Assembly: GCF_029952955.1 (NCBI RefSeq)
Contig: NZ_JASATX010000003.1
Span: 372,001 to 436,000, forward strand
DNA from: Ruicaihuangia caeni
Lineage (GTDB): Bacteria > Actinomycetota > Actinomycetes > Actinomycetales > Microbacteriaceae
Direction of reading: 5' to 3'
DNA: 64,000 nt
Numbering within the stretch: the stretch's first letter is position 1; every line of letters begins with the position of its first letter. The position numbers and the translations under genes were made by a program. The notes under the pieces are model-generated. The model did no database searches. It had not been told where the DNA came from and saw nothing but the letters and a program-made list of their open reading frames with translations. This document shows positions 9,267 to 18,270 of the stretch, one piece after another.

Positions 9267-10223
9267 TCACAGCGTCGCGGAATCGGAAGCGGCGAGGTTC
9301 AGCGTGCGCAGGAACTCGAGCACTCGGGCGTTGACGATTTCCGGTTGCTCCACCGACAGCCCGTGCCCGGCGCCGGGGATCACGTCCACCTCGAAGTCAG
9401 GACGCAACTCGCGAACCTTCCGCACGGCCTTCTCGGTGGAGTAGATCACTTCCTGGTCGCCGACGAGGAAGAGTCCCGGCGCAGAAACCGCTGCGAGCTC
9501 CTCGCGAGAGAAGCGGGAGGGCCTGACGATCTTGTGCTTCCATCCGAAGTGCATGATGCCTTGGTAGAACTGCTCGAACAGGTGGGGCTCGATCTCGTTC
9601 CCCTTGGCGAGCATCCACTTGCCGAAGAACTCGATGATCGTCTGTCGGGTACGGATCACGTTGATGGTGATCAATCGCACGGGGAACTGCCAACTGAAGT
9701 TGAGAAAGGATGCCGCGGGCGCGAGCAGCGCGAGTCCGGCGACCTTCTCTGGTCGTCGGATCGCGAAGTTGAGGGCATGCCAACCTCCGTTGGAATGGCC
9801 GACGAAGACAGCCTCCCTCACATCCAAGCCATCGAGCACCTGACTGAGCCACTCGACGTAGTGCTGTTTGGCGCCGAGCGATCTCGAGGTGATGGTTCGG
9901 TTGAACTCACCGACGACGTCGACTGCGATCACCCGGTGGTTCGCGCTCCACGCCTTCACGTTCGGGTACCACATGCCAGCACCGAAACCGAAGCCGTGGA
10001 GCAGCACGAGCGCCGGCGCGCTGGCCGGGCCGGCCTGCAGGACATGCGTTCGACCGAACTCCGTGTCGACGAAGGAAGAGGTATACGGGACATCCCACAG
10101 CGACAGCGTCTCCTCATACGCCTTCATGTAGGCGGCTTCGCCGGCTGCTGACTTGAACAGAGCGCTGGGCGCAAGGCTGTCGATGATCGCTCCTCGTTGA
10201 TCTCGCTCGGGACTGCGCCGCAC
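9267..10223 (-). CDS. Alpha/beta-hydrolase fold protein
   Basis: A 318-residue serine hydrolase. The oxyanion-loop motif LLHGFGFGAG, nucleophile elbow GHSNGG, acid GDQEVIY and histidine GAGHGLSVEQPE are all present, so it should be active. The Asn after the serine is typical of the esterase/dienelactone-type and meta-cleavage hydrolase families. No signal peptide is seen, so it is cytoplasmic. The start is uncertain: MRRSPERDQ at 10223 has no clear ribosome site, and the ATG of MKAYEETLSLW is an alternative. It may share a leftward transcript with the downstream dehydrogenase (about 160 bases apart). Substrate unknown. Confidence 0.88.
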   Translation of the reverse strand: MRRSPERDQRGAIIDSLAPSALFKSAAGEAAYMKAYEETLSLWDVPYTSSFVDTEFGRTHVLQAGPASAPALVLLHGFGFGAGMWYPNVKAWSANHRVIAVDVVGEFNRTITSRSLGAKQHYVEWLSQVLDGLDVREAVFVGHSNGGWHALNFAIRRPEKVAGLALLAPAASFLNFSWQFPVRLITINVIRTRQTIIEFFGKWMLAKGNEIEPHLFEQFYQGIMHFGWKHKIVRPSRFSREELAAVSAPGLFLVGDQEVIYSTEKAVRKVRELRPDFEVDVIPGAGHGLSVEQPEIVNARVLEFLRTLNLAASDSATL

Positions 10224-10435
10224 GGTCAGATGGACTCAGGAATCGGCACCGCTCCACATCTTCGCGCATCCGAATCCCATTTCGTGGTCACCGACTCACA
10301 CGCCGGCAGGGCGCTTCGCGTGTTGACGAGTTCTGGGCGTCGGCCCTGTCGGCCGCAAGTCGGCACGCCATTTGCGCCCACCGAAGGGTGTTACTTTTTG
10401 AAGAGAGCTCACAGCGGTTGAGTGCCTGAGCGAGT

Positions 10436-12970
10436 TTGCCTTCCGGAACGGACTGTCTCGTGATCGAACCTCTCGAAACGCCACTTGAGCCCCAAAGTGA
10501 GCTTCGCGACCTTCTTGAGGCCGCACCCGACGCGATGGTCGTGGTGAACGACGCCGGCACGATCGTGCTGACGAACAGTCAGGCCGAACTGCTCTTCCAA
10601 TACCAACCCGGCGAGCTCGAAGGTCAGCAGATCGAGGTGCTCGTGCCCGAGCGGCACCGGCACCGGCACGACGGTCACCGGCACGGGTACGGCCGGAACC
10701 CTCGGACGCGCCGCATGGGGTCCGGGCTTGAACTGCACGGTCGCCGGAGCGACGGCAGCGAATTCCCGGTCGAGATCTCGCTCTCTCCGATCGAGACGGA
10801 GCGCGGCGCCCTTGTGTGCAGTGCCATCCGCGACATCAGCGACCGGAAACTCGTCGAAGACGAGTTGCGCGGTCTTCGAGAAGCTGCCGAGGCCGACAGG
10901 GCGCGCCTCGCCGAGGCGCAGAGGCTCGCGCACGTCGGCAGCTTCGAGATCAATCTCGTGACCGGCGAGAGATGGTGGTCCGACGAGTACTGGCGACTGC
11001 TCGGGCTCGACAAGACGCTCGGCCCGTCGCGCGAGCTGTTGCTCAGCACCATTCACCCTGATGATCTCGCTGAGACCCAGGCGATCTGGCAGCGGGTCGA
11101 CGGCGGCGAGTCGGTCGACGGCGTCACGTTCCGCATCGTCAGGCCGACCGGCGAGGTCAGGTGGACGCGCTCCCGGATGCGAGTGGAAACTGACGACCAC
11201 GGCACGCCCGTCAAGATCGTCGGCACCACGATGGACGTGACGACGCTCCATCACGCGATGGCTCGCCAGCGCGAGGCGGAGATCAACTTCAGCCTCAGCT
11301 TCGAGCACTCGCATGTCGGCCTGGCGATGGCCGACCTCGAGGGGCGGCTCACACGCATCAACTCGGCAGTGTGCTCGATCCTTGCGCGGAGCGAGTCGGA
11401 GATTCTCGGCAAGCGGATGCTGGACTTCGTCTCGCCCGGCGAACGCGGCGACGAAGACCTGATGGCCAGGCTGATCGGCAATCACGGCCGGTATCGCACT
11501 TGCAGCGCAACGACTGAACGGGCGCTGGTCACTCCGAACGGTGACGTCGTCTGGGCCCAGGAGACGATCTCGCTGGTGCGCAACGAACAGGGCGACCCGT
11601 CGCACTTCTTCCTTCAGCTCCAGGATGTCTCCGACCGCAAGCAGGCGGAGGACGCGCTGATCCACCAGGCGACGCACGACCCGTTGACCGGCCTCGGTAA
11701 CCGCGCCTTCCTGTCGGAGAAGATCGACCAGGTGCTCGCCCATCGGGCAGCCGATCGAGTCAGCGTGCTGTTCGTCGATGTCAACAAGTTCAAGGTCATC
11801 AACGACGCTCGCGGCCACGCCGCCGGCGACGCCTTGCTCGTGCAGATCGCCGATCGCCTCCGTTCGGCCGTGCGCCCGACCGACACGCTTGCTCGTTTCG
11901 GCGGAGACGAGTTCGTCATCGTCTGCGAAGACATCACTCCGGAGAACGCCGAGCGGCTGGCCGGTCGGATCGTCGACGCAACGCGGGCACCCTTTGATCT
12001 CGAGGGCCAGCAGGTGTACGTGACGCTGAGCGTCGGTGTCGTGATGGCCGAGGCCGGTGACGACGCGGAGACCCTGCTGCGAAAGTCCGACGTGGCGATG
12101 TACCAGGCGAAGGAGCGCGATCGCACCCACGTCGCGGTCTTCGACCACCAGATGCAGGCACTCGCGTCCTCACGTCTGGAAACGGAATCGCAGCTCGGTG
12201 GCGCTCTCGAACGCGATGAGCTTCGGCTCGTGTATCAGCCGATCGTCGACGTGCACACCGAGAGGACGATCGGGTTCGAGGCGCTGGTGCGATGGCAGCA
12301 TCCGTCTCGTGGCCTCCTCGCTCCGGCCGAGTTCATGTCGATCGCCGAGGAGACCGGCATGATCCTCGCGATCGGCGAATGGGTGCTTCGGGAGGCGCTG
12401 ATGCAACTTCAGCTGTGGCGCATGGACGTTCCCGGCGCCCGCGACCTCTTCGTCGCCGTGAATCTCTCGGCCCGGCAGGTGCAGGATCCGGAGTTTCCGG
12501 CCGCCGTCGCCAGAACGCTGGCTCAGACGAGGGCGGAGCCGGCGGCGCTCCATCTCGAGCTCACCGAATCGATGGTGATGAGTCGCAGCGATGTCGCGGT
12601 GCAGAACGTCACCGCCTTGCGAGAGCTCGGCGTGCGCGTTTCGCTCGACGACTTCGGCACCGGCTACTCCTCTCTCAGCTACCTTCACCAGATTCCGGCG
12701 CACACGGTCAAGATCGACCGCTCGTTCGTCGCTGCGATCGGGGAGGACAACGCGAGCGCCACCTCGATCATCGGCGCCATCGTCGGCCTCGGACGCGCCC
12801 TCGAACTCGATGTGGTCGGCGAAGGCGTCGAGACTCCGCAGCAAGTCGAGGAACTCCGCAGGCTAGGGGTCCGCTACGCGCAGGGATACTTGTGGTCTCC
12901 ACCGATCGCTCCCGCAGCGGCCCAGGAGTGGATTCGCGAGAAGGCTGTGCGCGACTCGCCGAGCGCCTGA
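10436..12970 (+). CDS. PAS-PAS-PAS-GGDEF-EAL cyclic-di-GMP protein
   Basis: A cytoplasmic c-di-GMP turnover protein of up to 844 residues. Three PAS-type sensor domains lie at about 25-140, 160-280 and 285-400, each ending in a signature such as RDISDRKLVED or QDVSDRKQAED. The GGDEF domain (about 405-570) has an intact RFGGDEF. The EAL domain (about 585-830) has GFEALVRW, LTESMVM, DDFGTGYSS and VGEGVE. Both catalytic sites look intact, so it may both make and degrade c-di-GMP. The first PAS has a histidine-rich run (HRHRHDGHRHGYG). The TTG at 10436 is taken as start; GTG at 10460 is nearly as good, and neither has a strong ribosome site. It is monocistronic, ending three bases before a convergent gene. 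Confidence 0.93.
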   Translation: MPSGTDCLVIEPLETPLEPQSELRDLLEAAPDAMVVVNDAGTIVLTNSQAELLFQYQPGELEGQQIEVLVPERHRHRHDGHRHGYGRNPRTRRMGSGLELHGRRSDGSEFPVEISLSPIETERGALVCSAIRDISDRKLVEDELRGLREAAEADRARLAEAQRLAHVGSFEINLVTGERWWSDEYWRLLGLDKTLGPSRELLLSTIHPDDLAETQAIWQRVDGGESVDGVTFRIVRPTGEVRWTRSRMRVETDDHGTPVKIVGTTMDVTTLHHAMARQREAEINFSLSFEHSHVGLAMADLEGRLTRINSAVCSILARSESEILGKRMLDFVSPGERGDEDLMARLIGNHGRYRTCSATTERALVTPNGDVVWAQETISLVRNEQGDPSHFFLQLQDVSDRKQAEDALIHQATHDPLTGLGNRAFLSEKIDQVLAHRAADRVSVLFVDVNKFKVINDARGHAAGDALLVQIADRLRSAVRPTDTLARFGGDEFVIVCEDITPENAERLAGRIVDATRAPFDLEGQQVYVTLSVGVVMAEAGDDAETLLRKSDVAMYQAKERDRTHVAVFDHQMQALASSRLETESQLGGALERDELRLVYQPIVDVHTERTIGFEALVRWQHPSRGLLAPAEFMSIAEETGMILAIGEWVLREALMQLQLWRMDVPGARDLFVAVNLSARQVQDPEFPAAVARTLAQTRAEPAALHLELTESMVMSRSDVAVQNVTALRELGVRVSLDDFGTGYSSLSYLHQIPAHTVKIDRSFVAAIGEDNASATSIIGAIVGLGRALELDVVGEGVETPQQVEELRRLGVRYAQGYLWSPPIAPAAAQEWIREKAVRDSPSA

Positions 12971-12973
12971 GTG

Positions 12974-13618
12974 CTACCCGTGTCGCGCTCGTGATCGCGT
13001 CACTGGCGTCATCCGTGCTGGGCTGGCGGAGGCCGTCGAGTCCGAGTCGGCGGGGAAGCCGCGAAGGATGAACTTGATCGCGAGTCCGGCGGCCAGTGAC
13101 CCGAGGCCGCCGGCCGCGAGATCGCCGAGCGTGTCCTCATACCCAACGAGAGTCTCGGGGTCGATGTAGACCTTCACGAACCATTCGCAGAACTCCCACA
13201 TCACACCGAGCGCCATACCGACGGCCGTGGCGATCACGGCTCCAGTCGCCACCGGGCGCGGCATCTCCAGCGGGTTCGCGATCAGGTTCAGCCTGATGAG
13301 CACCAGCAGTGCGCAGACGGCGAGAAGCCCGTTCAGCGAGAAGTGCATGGGCAGGTCCCACCACTTCATCGTGTGGTAGATGTCGAGCACCGCGCTCCAT
13401 GCGGCGACGGTGATCACCACGGTCGCCGCGATATCGACGGCCGGCCGCACTCCCAGCATCCGCGGTATGAGGGTCGCCAGCGCCGCCCCGCCGATGCTCA
13501 CCGCGTCTTTCGGTCCCCATCCGATGGCAGCGACGATGACACCTGCGACGCTCAATAGGCGTATGACGTCGGCGGCGATCTCTGCACCCTGCGGTGCCCG
13601 GAGCAGTGCGCGAATCAT
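12974..13618 (-). CDS. YjdF/DUF2238-like integral membrane protein
   Basis: A 214-residue protein with about six membrane helices. It shows the YjdF-family pattern of a WWDLPMHF loop, a WEFCEWF segment and a following GYEDTLGDLAAGGLG motif. The function of this family is unknown. The ATG at 13618 overlaps the stop of the upstream endonuclease/phosphatase-like gene as ATGA, so the two are translationally coupled. The frame is open further upstream but that only shadows the neighbour. The C-terminal 25 residues are Ser/Arg-rich and probably disordered. Confidence 0.82.
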   Translation of the reverse strand: MIRALLRAPQGAEIAADVIRLLSVAGVIVAAIGWGPKDAVSIGGAALATLIPRMLGVRPAVDIAATVVITVAAWSAVLDIYHTMKWWDLPMHFSLNGLLAVCALLVLIRLNLIANPLEMPRPVATGAVIATAVGMALGVMWEFCEWFVKVYIDPETLVGYEDTLGDLAAGGLGSLAAGLAIKFILRGFPADSDSTASASPARMTPVTRSRARHG

Positions 13619-14490
13619 GAATCCAGGTTTGACCCTTCGCTCGGTGGTGTCTGCGGCTGAAGTAGCAATACAGCTTGTACCGGTTCGTGATCGGATGCCG
13701 CAGCTCCATCGAAACGGGCTGCGTTGATGCCCGCTCGCAGCACCCGCAGCCCCGGCCCGACGAGGATCACGTCGATCCTCCTGCCGTCTTGGCGCGGTCG
13801 CCGGTAGTGCGAGTACGTGCCCCATTGCGGCGTCAGCCGGTGCTCGGCCGCGGTCCAGCAGTCGCGCAGGAGTCCGCGTGCGGTCAGCCGCTGGTGGGCC
13901 GCGGATGCGGAGCCGGCGTTCACGTCGCCGGTGACGACGATGGCGGCATCCGGGTCGCGCTTGCGCGCTTCGGCCGCGAGCCGCGTGATCATCCTTGCGG
14001 AGTGCAGCTTCGAACGGCGAGAGATGTGATCGAAGTGCGTATTGAATGCGAAGACGCGGCGGCCGGTCGAACGGTCGGTGAAGTCCGCCGCGACGACCAC
14101 CCGCGGGATCCTGTTGCCCCACGACCTCGACCCCGGGATGTCGGGAGTCGCTGAGAGCGCGCTTTGCTTCCACTCGTTCAGCTCGAGTCGGCGGGTGTCG
14201 AAGTAGATCGGGCAGCGTTCGCCGCCGCCGTCTGCATTCCGGCCGTGACCGACCGACCCGAAGTCGGAGCCGAGCACTTCGGCCACGAAGTGCGCCTGGT
14301 CGGCCAGGGCCTCCTGCGTGCCCAGCAGCGTCGGTCGCTCGGTGGTGAGCAACCGCTTCAAGAGGTGCTTCCGGGTGTTCCAGGCATCCGGGCTGCGGGG
14401 TCTCAAGGCCGGGAACCGACGGCGAATGTTGTACGTCATCACGTGCAGGCCCGGCGGGTCGACCGGGCCGATGAGCGCGGCATCCGTCAC
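13615..14490 (-). CDS. Endonuclease/exonuclease/phosphatase (EEP) family protein
   Basis: A 291-residue Mg2+-dependent phosphodiesterase-fold enzyme. The family motifs appear in order: MTYNIRR near the N-terminus, LLGTQEAL (metal-binding Glu), FNTHFDH, VTGDVNA, RRIDVILV and the terminal SDHEPV. No signal peptide is evident with the GTG start at 14490, so a cytoplasmic location is likely. The ATG at 14439 (MTYNIRRR) would also keep the fold. The substrate could be a nucleic acid, inositol phosphate or sphingomyelin-like lipid; the sequence does not decide. It is coupled by ATGA overlap to the YjdF-like gene. Confidence 0.87.
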   Translation of the reverse strand: MTDAALIGPVDPPGLHVMTYNIRRRFPALRPRSPDAWNTRKHLLKRLLTTERPTLLGTQEALADQAHFVAEVLGSDFGSVGHGRNADGGGERCPIYFDTRRLELNEWKQSALSATPDIPGSRSWGNRIPRVVVAADFTDRSTGRRVFAFNTHFDHISRRSKLHSARMITRLAAEARKRDPDAAIVVTGDVNAGSASAAHQRLTARGLLRDCWTAAEHRLTPQWGTYSHYRRPRQDGRRIDVILVGPGLRVLRAGINAARFDGAAASDHEPVQAVLLLQPQTPPSEGSNLDS

Positions 14491-14633
14491 AAGCCCGAGA
14501 CTACGTCGCGCGGGATGCCGCGCCCACTGTGCTCGGGGCTGACAAGCACTTGCGGGGGCGTTCGCCCGGTGGTGAGCTTGCAGAGAAGACACATGCCCGC
14601 AGCGTTTCGACGCGTTCAAGGAGGAGCGGAGCC

Positions 14634-15092
14634 ATGCCGGACACCGGACTCGAACCGACCCTGGTAGATCTTCAGCCTCAGCCCTGTGTCGTGCTGCGAG
14701 AGAGGGTGCCGATGGGCGAGATGACCTCGTTCTTCTCTCGCGCGTTTCATCTCACGGGTGCCGCAGCGGGACCGCACATCGGGGGCCCGCCGCTGGGGAT
14801 CTACTTCGGGATGCCGAGCGACACGGTCGATCTCGCCGCCGGCTTTCCAGTGCATTCCGCCGTCGAGCCGTCCGGCGAGGTGGTGGCGTACACGCTGCCC
14901 GGCGGCCGCGCGGCGCAGTACACGCACCTCGGCTCGTACGACTCGCTGGCTCAGTCGTACGACCGCCTCATGACGTGGATGCGGGAGCGTGACCTGACTC
15001 CGGCCGATGTGATGTGGGAGTCATATCTCAACGAGCCTCAACCGGACCACCCGGAATCGGCCCGCACCCTCATCACGTGGCCGGTCGCCTGA
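14634..15092 (+). CDS. GyrI-like / AraC effector-binding domain protein
   Basis: A 152-residue stand-alone GyrI-like (SOUL-type) small-molecule-binding domain. Family traits are the opening LQPQPCVVLRERVPM, the central GPPLGIYFG, AAGFPV followed by a basic/hydrophobic strand (VVAYTLPGGRAAQYTHLG) and the late WESYLNEP. Such domains bind or hydrolyse small compounds, or act as effector domains without a DNA-binding part. AAGGAGGAGCGGAGCC precedes the ATG at 14634, a very strong ribosome site, so the upstream open frame is not used. It is transcribed divergently from the EEP gene and converges on a DUF488 gene. Confidence 0.87.
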   Translation: MPDTGLEPTLVDLQPQPCVVLRERVPMGEMTSFFSRAFHLTGAAAGPHIGGPPLGIYFGMPSDTVDLAAGFPVHSAVEPSGEVVAYTLPGGRAAQYTHLGSYDSLAQSYDRLMTWMRERDLTPADVMWESYLNEPQPDHPESARTLITWPVA

Positions 15093-15129
15093 CGCCTCAT
15101 CGACCGACACCCGATCGCGACCCTGGTCG

Positions 15130-15495
15130 TCAGCGCTCGCCGGTCCAGCGCTCGCCGAGGTAGTCGAGCAGCACGCGAGCGTGGTTGACGTCTGGGTTCT
15201 TCGATGCGAACAGCAGGGTGACCGTACCGTGCTCAGCGATCAAGCGGCGCAACTCCTCGACTGCTGGGGCGTTCTGCTCCAGCTCTGCGTGATACCTGCC
15301 GACGAACTCATGTGAACGATCGGGATGCTTGTGCCACTCGGTGCGCAGTTCAGCGCTCGGGGCCACATCCTTCAGCCACACGTCGACCGCGGCCCGTTCC
15401 TTCGAGAGGCCTCGCGGCCAGAGCCGATCCACGAGCACCCGGAAGCCATCCGACCGTTCCGGATCCTCGTAGACGCGCTTGAACCGCACCGTCAT
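15130..15495 (-). CDS. DUF488 (YeaO-like) protein
   Basis: A 121-residue protein of the DUF488 family. Recognisable parts are VRFKRVYEDPERSDGFRVLV, the DRLWPRGLSKE motif, WLKDVAPSAELR and the ending HARVLLDYL. Function is not established for the family; the conserved Arg/Asp/Trp cluster suggests an enzyme or nucleotide binder. It converges on the GyrI-like gene and is divergent from the Mg2+ ATPase across a 145-base gap. No further operon partner. Confidence 0.88.
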   Translation of the reverse strand: MTVRFKRVYEDPERSDGFRVLVDRLWPRGLSKERAAVDVWLKDVAPSAELRTEWHKHPDRSHEFVGRYHAELEQNAPAVEELRRLIAEHGTVTLLFASKNPDVNHARVLLDYLGERWTGER

Positions 15496-15640
15496 GGCGT
15501 CATCCTGGCACTGGTACCTCTGCGTCGCACGGTTGGTCTCCTGATCAGCTCTGGCGCCGGATGACTACCCGCTAGCGCGCCGCGCTCGGCTGCGACCCAT
15601 GAGCGCGTGCGCCGTACCGGCACAGGGCGCACCATGAGGC

Positions 15641-18229
15641 ATGCCGAGGCGCTCGCCGATCGACACCACACAACAGGTCGCATATTGGGCCCGACCGGTC
15701 GACGAGGTGCTCGGGTCGGTGCGGAGCACGAGCGAAGGTCTCTCGCAGGCCGAGGCGACAGAGCGTCGGGCGACCGAGGCCGACCCGCTGGGCGAGCACC
15801 GGCGCCGACCTGCTCTTCGCATTCTGATCGGCCAGTACACCAACCCGATCTCGATCGTGCTCATCGGCGCGACGATCGTCTCCATGGCGCTCGGTGACGT
15901 GCTCGACGGGTCGATCATCATCGCCATCATCGCGGCGAGCGGGTTGCTCGGCTTCTGGCAGGAGAGTCGCGCCGACAACGCCGTCGCCGAGTTGCTCGCC
16001 AGCGTGCAGGTGAAGGCGAGGGTGCTCCGCGATGGCCGTGTTGCGGAGGTGCGCTTGGGCGACGTGGTGGTGGGTGACGTCGTCGAGCTGTCGGCCGGCG
16101 ACCTGGTGCCCGCCGATGCCAGATTGCTGCAATCGCGTGAACTGCAGGTCGACGCCTCCGCGCTCACGGGAGAGTCGTTCCCACTCGAGAAGGATGCCGC
16201 GGCGATCGTCGAGGCCGACGCCACCGTCGCGGCTCGATCGAACGTCGTTCAGCTCGGCAGTCACGTGGTGAGCGGCACTGCCCGCGCGGTCGTCGTTGCG
16301 ACAGGGCGCGACACTGAGTTCGGCGGCGTCGCCCACGCCGTCGCCGCGGCTGATGTGCGCACCGCATTCGAGTTCGGCATCGCGAGGTTCGGGTGGCTGC
16401 TCGCGCGGCTGGTGGCAGTGCTCACGGTGCTCATCTTCATCGTGAACTGGATCTACGGCCGTCCTGTGCTCGACTCCCTGCTCTTCGCCCTGTCGCTGGC
16501 CGTCGGCATCACGCCGCAGATGCTGCCGGCGATCGTCTCACTGAGCCTCTCGGTCGGCGCCAGACATCTCGCTCAACGGCGCGTCGTGGTCAAGCGGCTC
16601 GATGCGATCGAAGACCTCGGCGCCATCACGGTGTTGTGCACCGACAAGACCGGAACACTGACCACGGGCGCGGTCGAACTCAGTCGCGCGGTGACCGCTG
16701 ACGGCGTCCGAAGCGATCGTGTGATGCAGTTGGCGGCGATCAACGCTTCGGCCCAGCGCGGGTTCCGCAACCCGCTCGACGCGATCATCCTCGCGGCGCA
16801 CGCGGTCGACGCCACCGCGCTCGCCGAACTCCCGTACGACTTCCAGCGCAAGCGCCTGAGCGTCCTCGTACCCCGTGGAATGGTCGACACACCCGACAAC
16901 GAACTGCTCGACGAAACGCCCAATCACTCGAGCGCGGGGTCATCGGCCCTCCTGGTCACCAAGGGCTCGGTCGGCACAGTGCTGCCGCTGTGCGTCACGG
17001 TGCGCGCGGCCGATGGCGGCGAGTCTCCGCTCACCACCAGCGAGGTGCAGGCCTTCGCCGATCAGCTCGCCGCGGAGGGCAATCGTGTGCTCGCGGTGGC
17101 GAGTCGCGCGATGCCGGCCCTGCACGCATTGAGCGTCGACGATGAGACCGACCTGACCTTCGAGGGACTGCTCGTCTTCAGGGATCCGGCGAAAGCCGGG
17201 GCCGCAGAGGCCGTCGCATCGCTGCAGCATGCCGGGGTTCGAGTGGTGCTGATCACCGGCGACTCGGCGGCTACGGCGCGCGCGACCGCGAAGGCCGTCG
17301 GAGTCCCCGCCGACACAGTCGTCACCGGGCAGGAACTGGGTGCCCTTGACACGGCTCGGCTCGCCGTCGCATTCCGTGATGTGCGAGTGTTCGCCGAGGT
17401 GGAGCCGATGCACAAGGCGCGCATCGTCTCGGCGCTACGAGCTTCGCGCGAGGTGGTCGGATTCCTCGGCGACGGCATCAACGACGCGGTCGCCCTTCAC
17501 GCGGCTGACGTCGGCATCTCGGTCGACACGGCGGTCGACGTGGCCAAGCAGGCGGCGAGCGTGGTGCTGCTCGAGAAGGGCCTCGATGTGGTCGCCGATG
17601 GCGTGCGGCTCGGTCGCCGGACGTTCGCCAACACGTTGAAGTACATCCGGCTCACCACGAGCGCCAACTTCGGCAATATGGCCTCGCTCGCCGTGGCGAG
17701 TCTGGTGCTGCCGTTCCTGCCGTTGCTGCCTCGGCAGATTCTGCTGTTGAACTTCTTGAGCGACATCCCGGCCATGACCATCGCCGCAGACGAGGTCGAC
17801 CGCGAGCAGTTGAAGAAGCCGATCCACTGGAACCTTCGGAGGCTCCAGGTGTTCATGCTCGTGTTCGGACTGCTCTCCACCGTGTTCGACCTGATCACGT
17901 TCGCGGTGCTGGTCTGGGGGTTCGGGGCGGGGTCGGTCGAGTTCCAGAGCGCCTGGTTCGTGATGTCCACGCTCACCGAGCTCGCCGTGCTCTTCTCCTT
18001 GCGCACGGCGCGACCCATCTGGAAGTCGCGACCGGCCGTGGCGCTGGTGCTCTCGAGCGTCGCCGTCGCCGTCGTCACCGTGGCGCTTCCCTACATCGGG
18101 CCGGCAGCCACGGTGATGGGGCTCGAGCCGCCGCCGGCGCTCTTGCTCGCTGCGCTGGGCGCCGTGCTCGTGCTCTACATCGCCGCCAATGAAGTGCTCA
18201 AGCGACGGATGCCGGGGCTCCTGCACTGA
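15641..18229 (+). CDS. mgtA: P-type Mg2+-transporting ATPase (MgtA/MgtB type)
   Basis: An 862-residue P-type ATPase of class IIIB that imports Mg2+. Seen in order: N-terminal cation-ATPase domain, helices at about 75-115, the actuator motif ALTGESF (about 181-187), helix pair with the metal-pathway segment VGITPQMLPAIVS, phosphorylation site CTDKTGTLT (about 337-345), hinge GDGINDA (about 610), and five or six C-terminal helices. NFGNM in the fifth transmembrane region and the SDIPAM motif fit MgtA. Length is near the usual 860-900. The ATG at 15641 has only a weak GAGG upstream. No Mg2+ leader or riboswitch could be recognised in the 145-base upstream gap. Confidence 0.94.
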   Translation: MPRRSPIDTTQQVAYWARPVDEVLGSVRSTSEGLSQAEATERRATEADPLGEHRRRPALRILIGQYTNPISIVLIGATIVSMALGDVLDGSIIIAIIAASGLLGFWQESRADNAVAELLASVQVKARVLRDGRVAEVRLGDVVVGDVVELSAGDLVPADARLLQSRELQVDASALTGESFPLEKDAAAIVEADATVAARSNVVQLGSHVVSGTARAVVVATGRDTEFGGVAHAVAAADVRTAFEFGIARFGWLLARLVAVLTVLIFIVNWIYGRPVLDSLLFALSLAVGITPQMLPAIVSLSLSVGARHLAQRRVVVKRLDAIEDLGAITVLCTDKTGTLTTGAVELSRAVTADGVRSDRVMQLAAINASAQRGFRNPLDAIILAAHAVDATALAELPYDFQRKRLSVLVPRGMVDTPDNELLDETPNHSSAGSSALLVTKGSVGTVLPLCVTVRAADGGESPLTTSEVQAFADQLAAEGNRVLAVASRAMPALHALSVDDETDLTFEGLLVFRDPAKAGAAEAVASLQHAGVRVVLITGDSAATARATAKAVGVPADTVVTGQELGALDTARLAVAFRDVRVFAEVEPMHKARIVSALRASREVVGFLGDGINDAVALHAADVGISVDTAVDVAKQAASVVLLEKGLDVVADGVRLGRRTFANTLKYIRLTTSANFGNMASLAVASLVLPFLPLLPRQILLLNFLSDIPAMTIAADEVDREQLKKPIHWNLRRLQVFMLVFGLLSTVFDLITFAVLVWGFGAGSVEFQSAWFVMSTLTELAVLFSLRTARPIWKSRPAVALVLSSVAVAVVTVALPYIGPAATVMGLEPPPALLLAALGAVLVLYIAANEVLKRRMPGLLH

Positions 18230-18270
18230 CCGAGGCCTCGAGCCCCGCATCTCTCGCGCGAGTGGCTTGC

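Noticed and set aside
10409-12148. 579-residue open frame opposite the GGDEF-EAL gene
   Set aside because: Arg/Asp/His-rich composition with no known motifs and no ribosome site; it shadows a well-supported gene.
18214-18246. GGGGCTC/GAGCCCC hairpin between mgtA and the M20 gene
   Set aside because: Short stem with a 19-base loop, partly inside mgtA; too weak to call a terminator.
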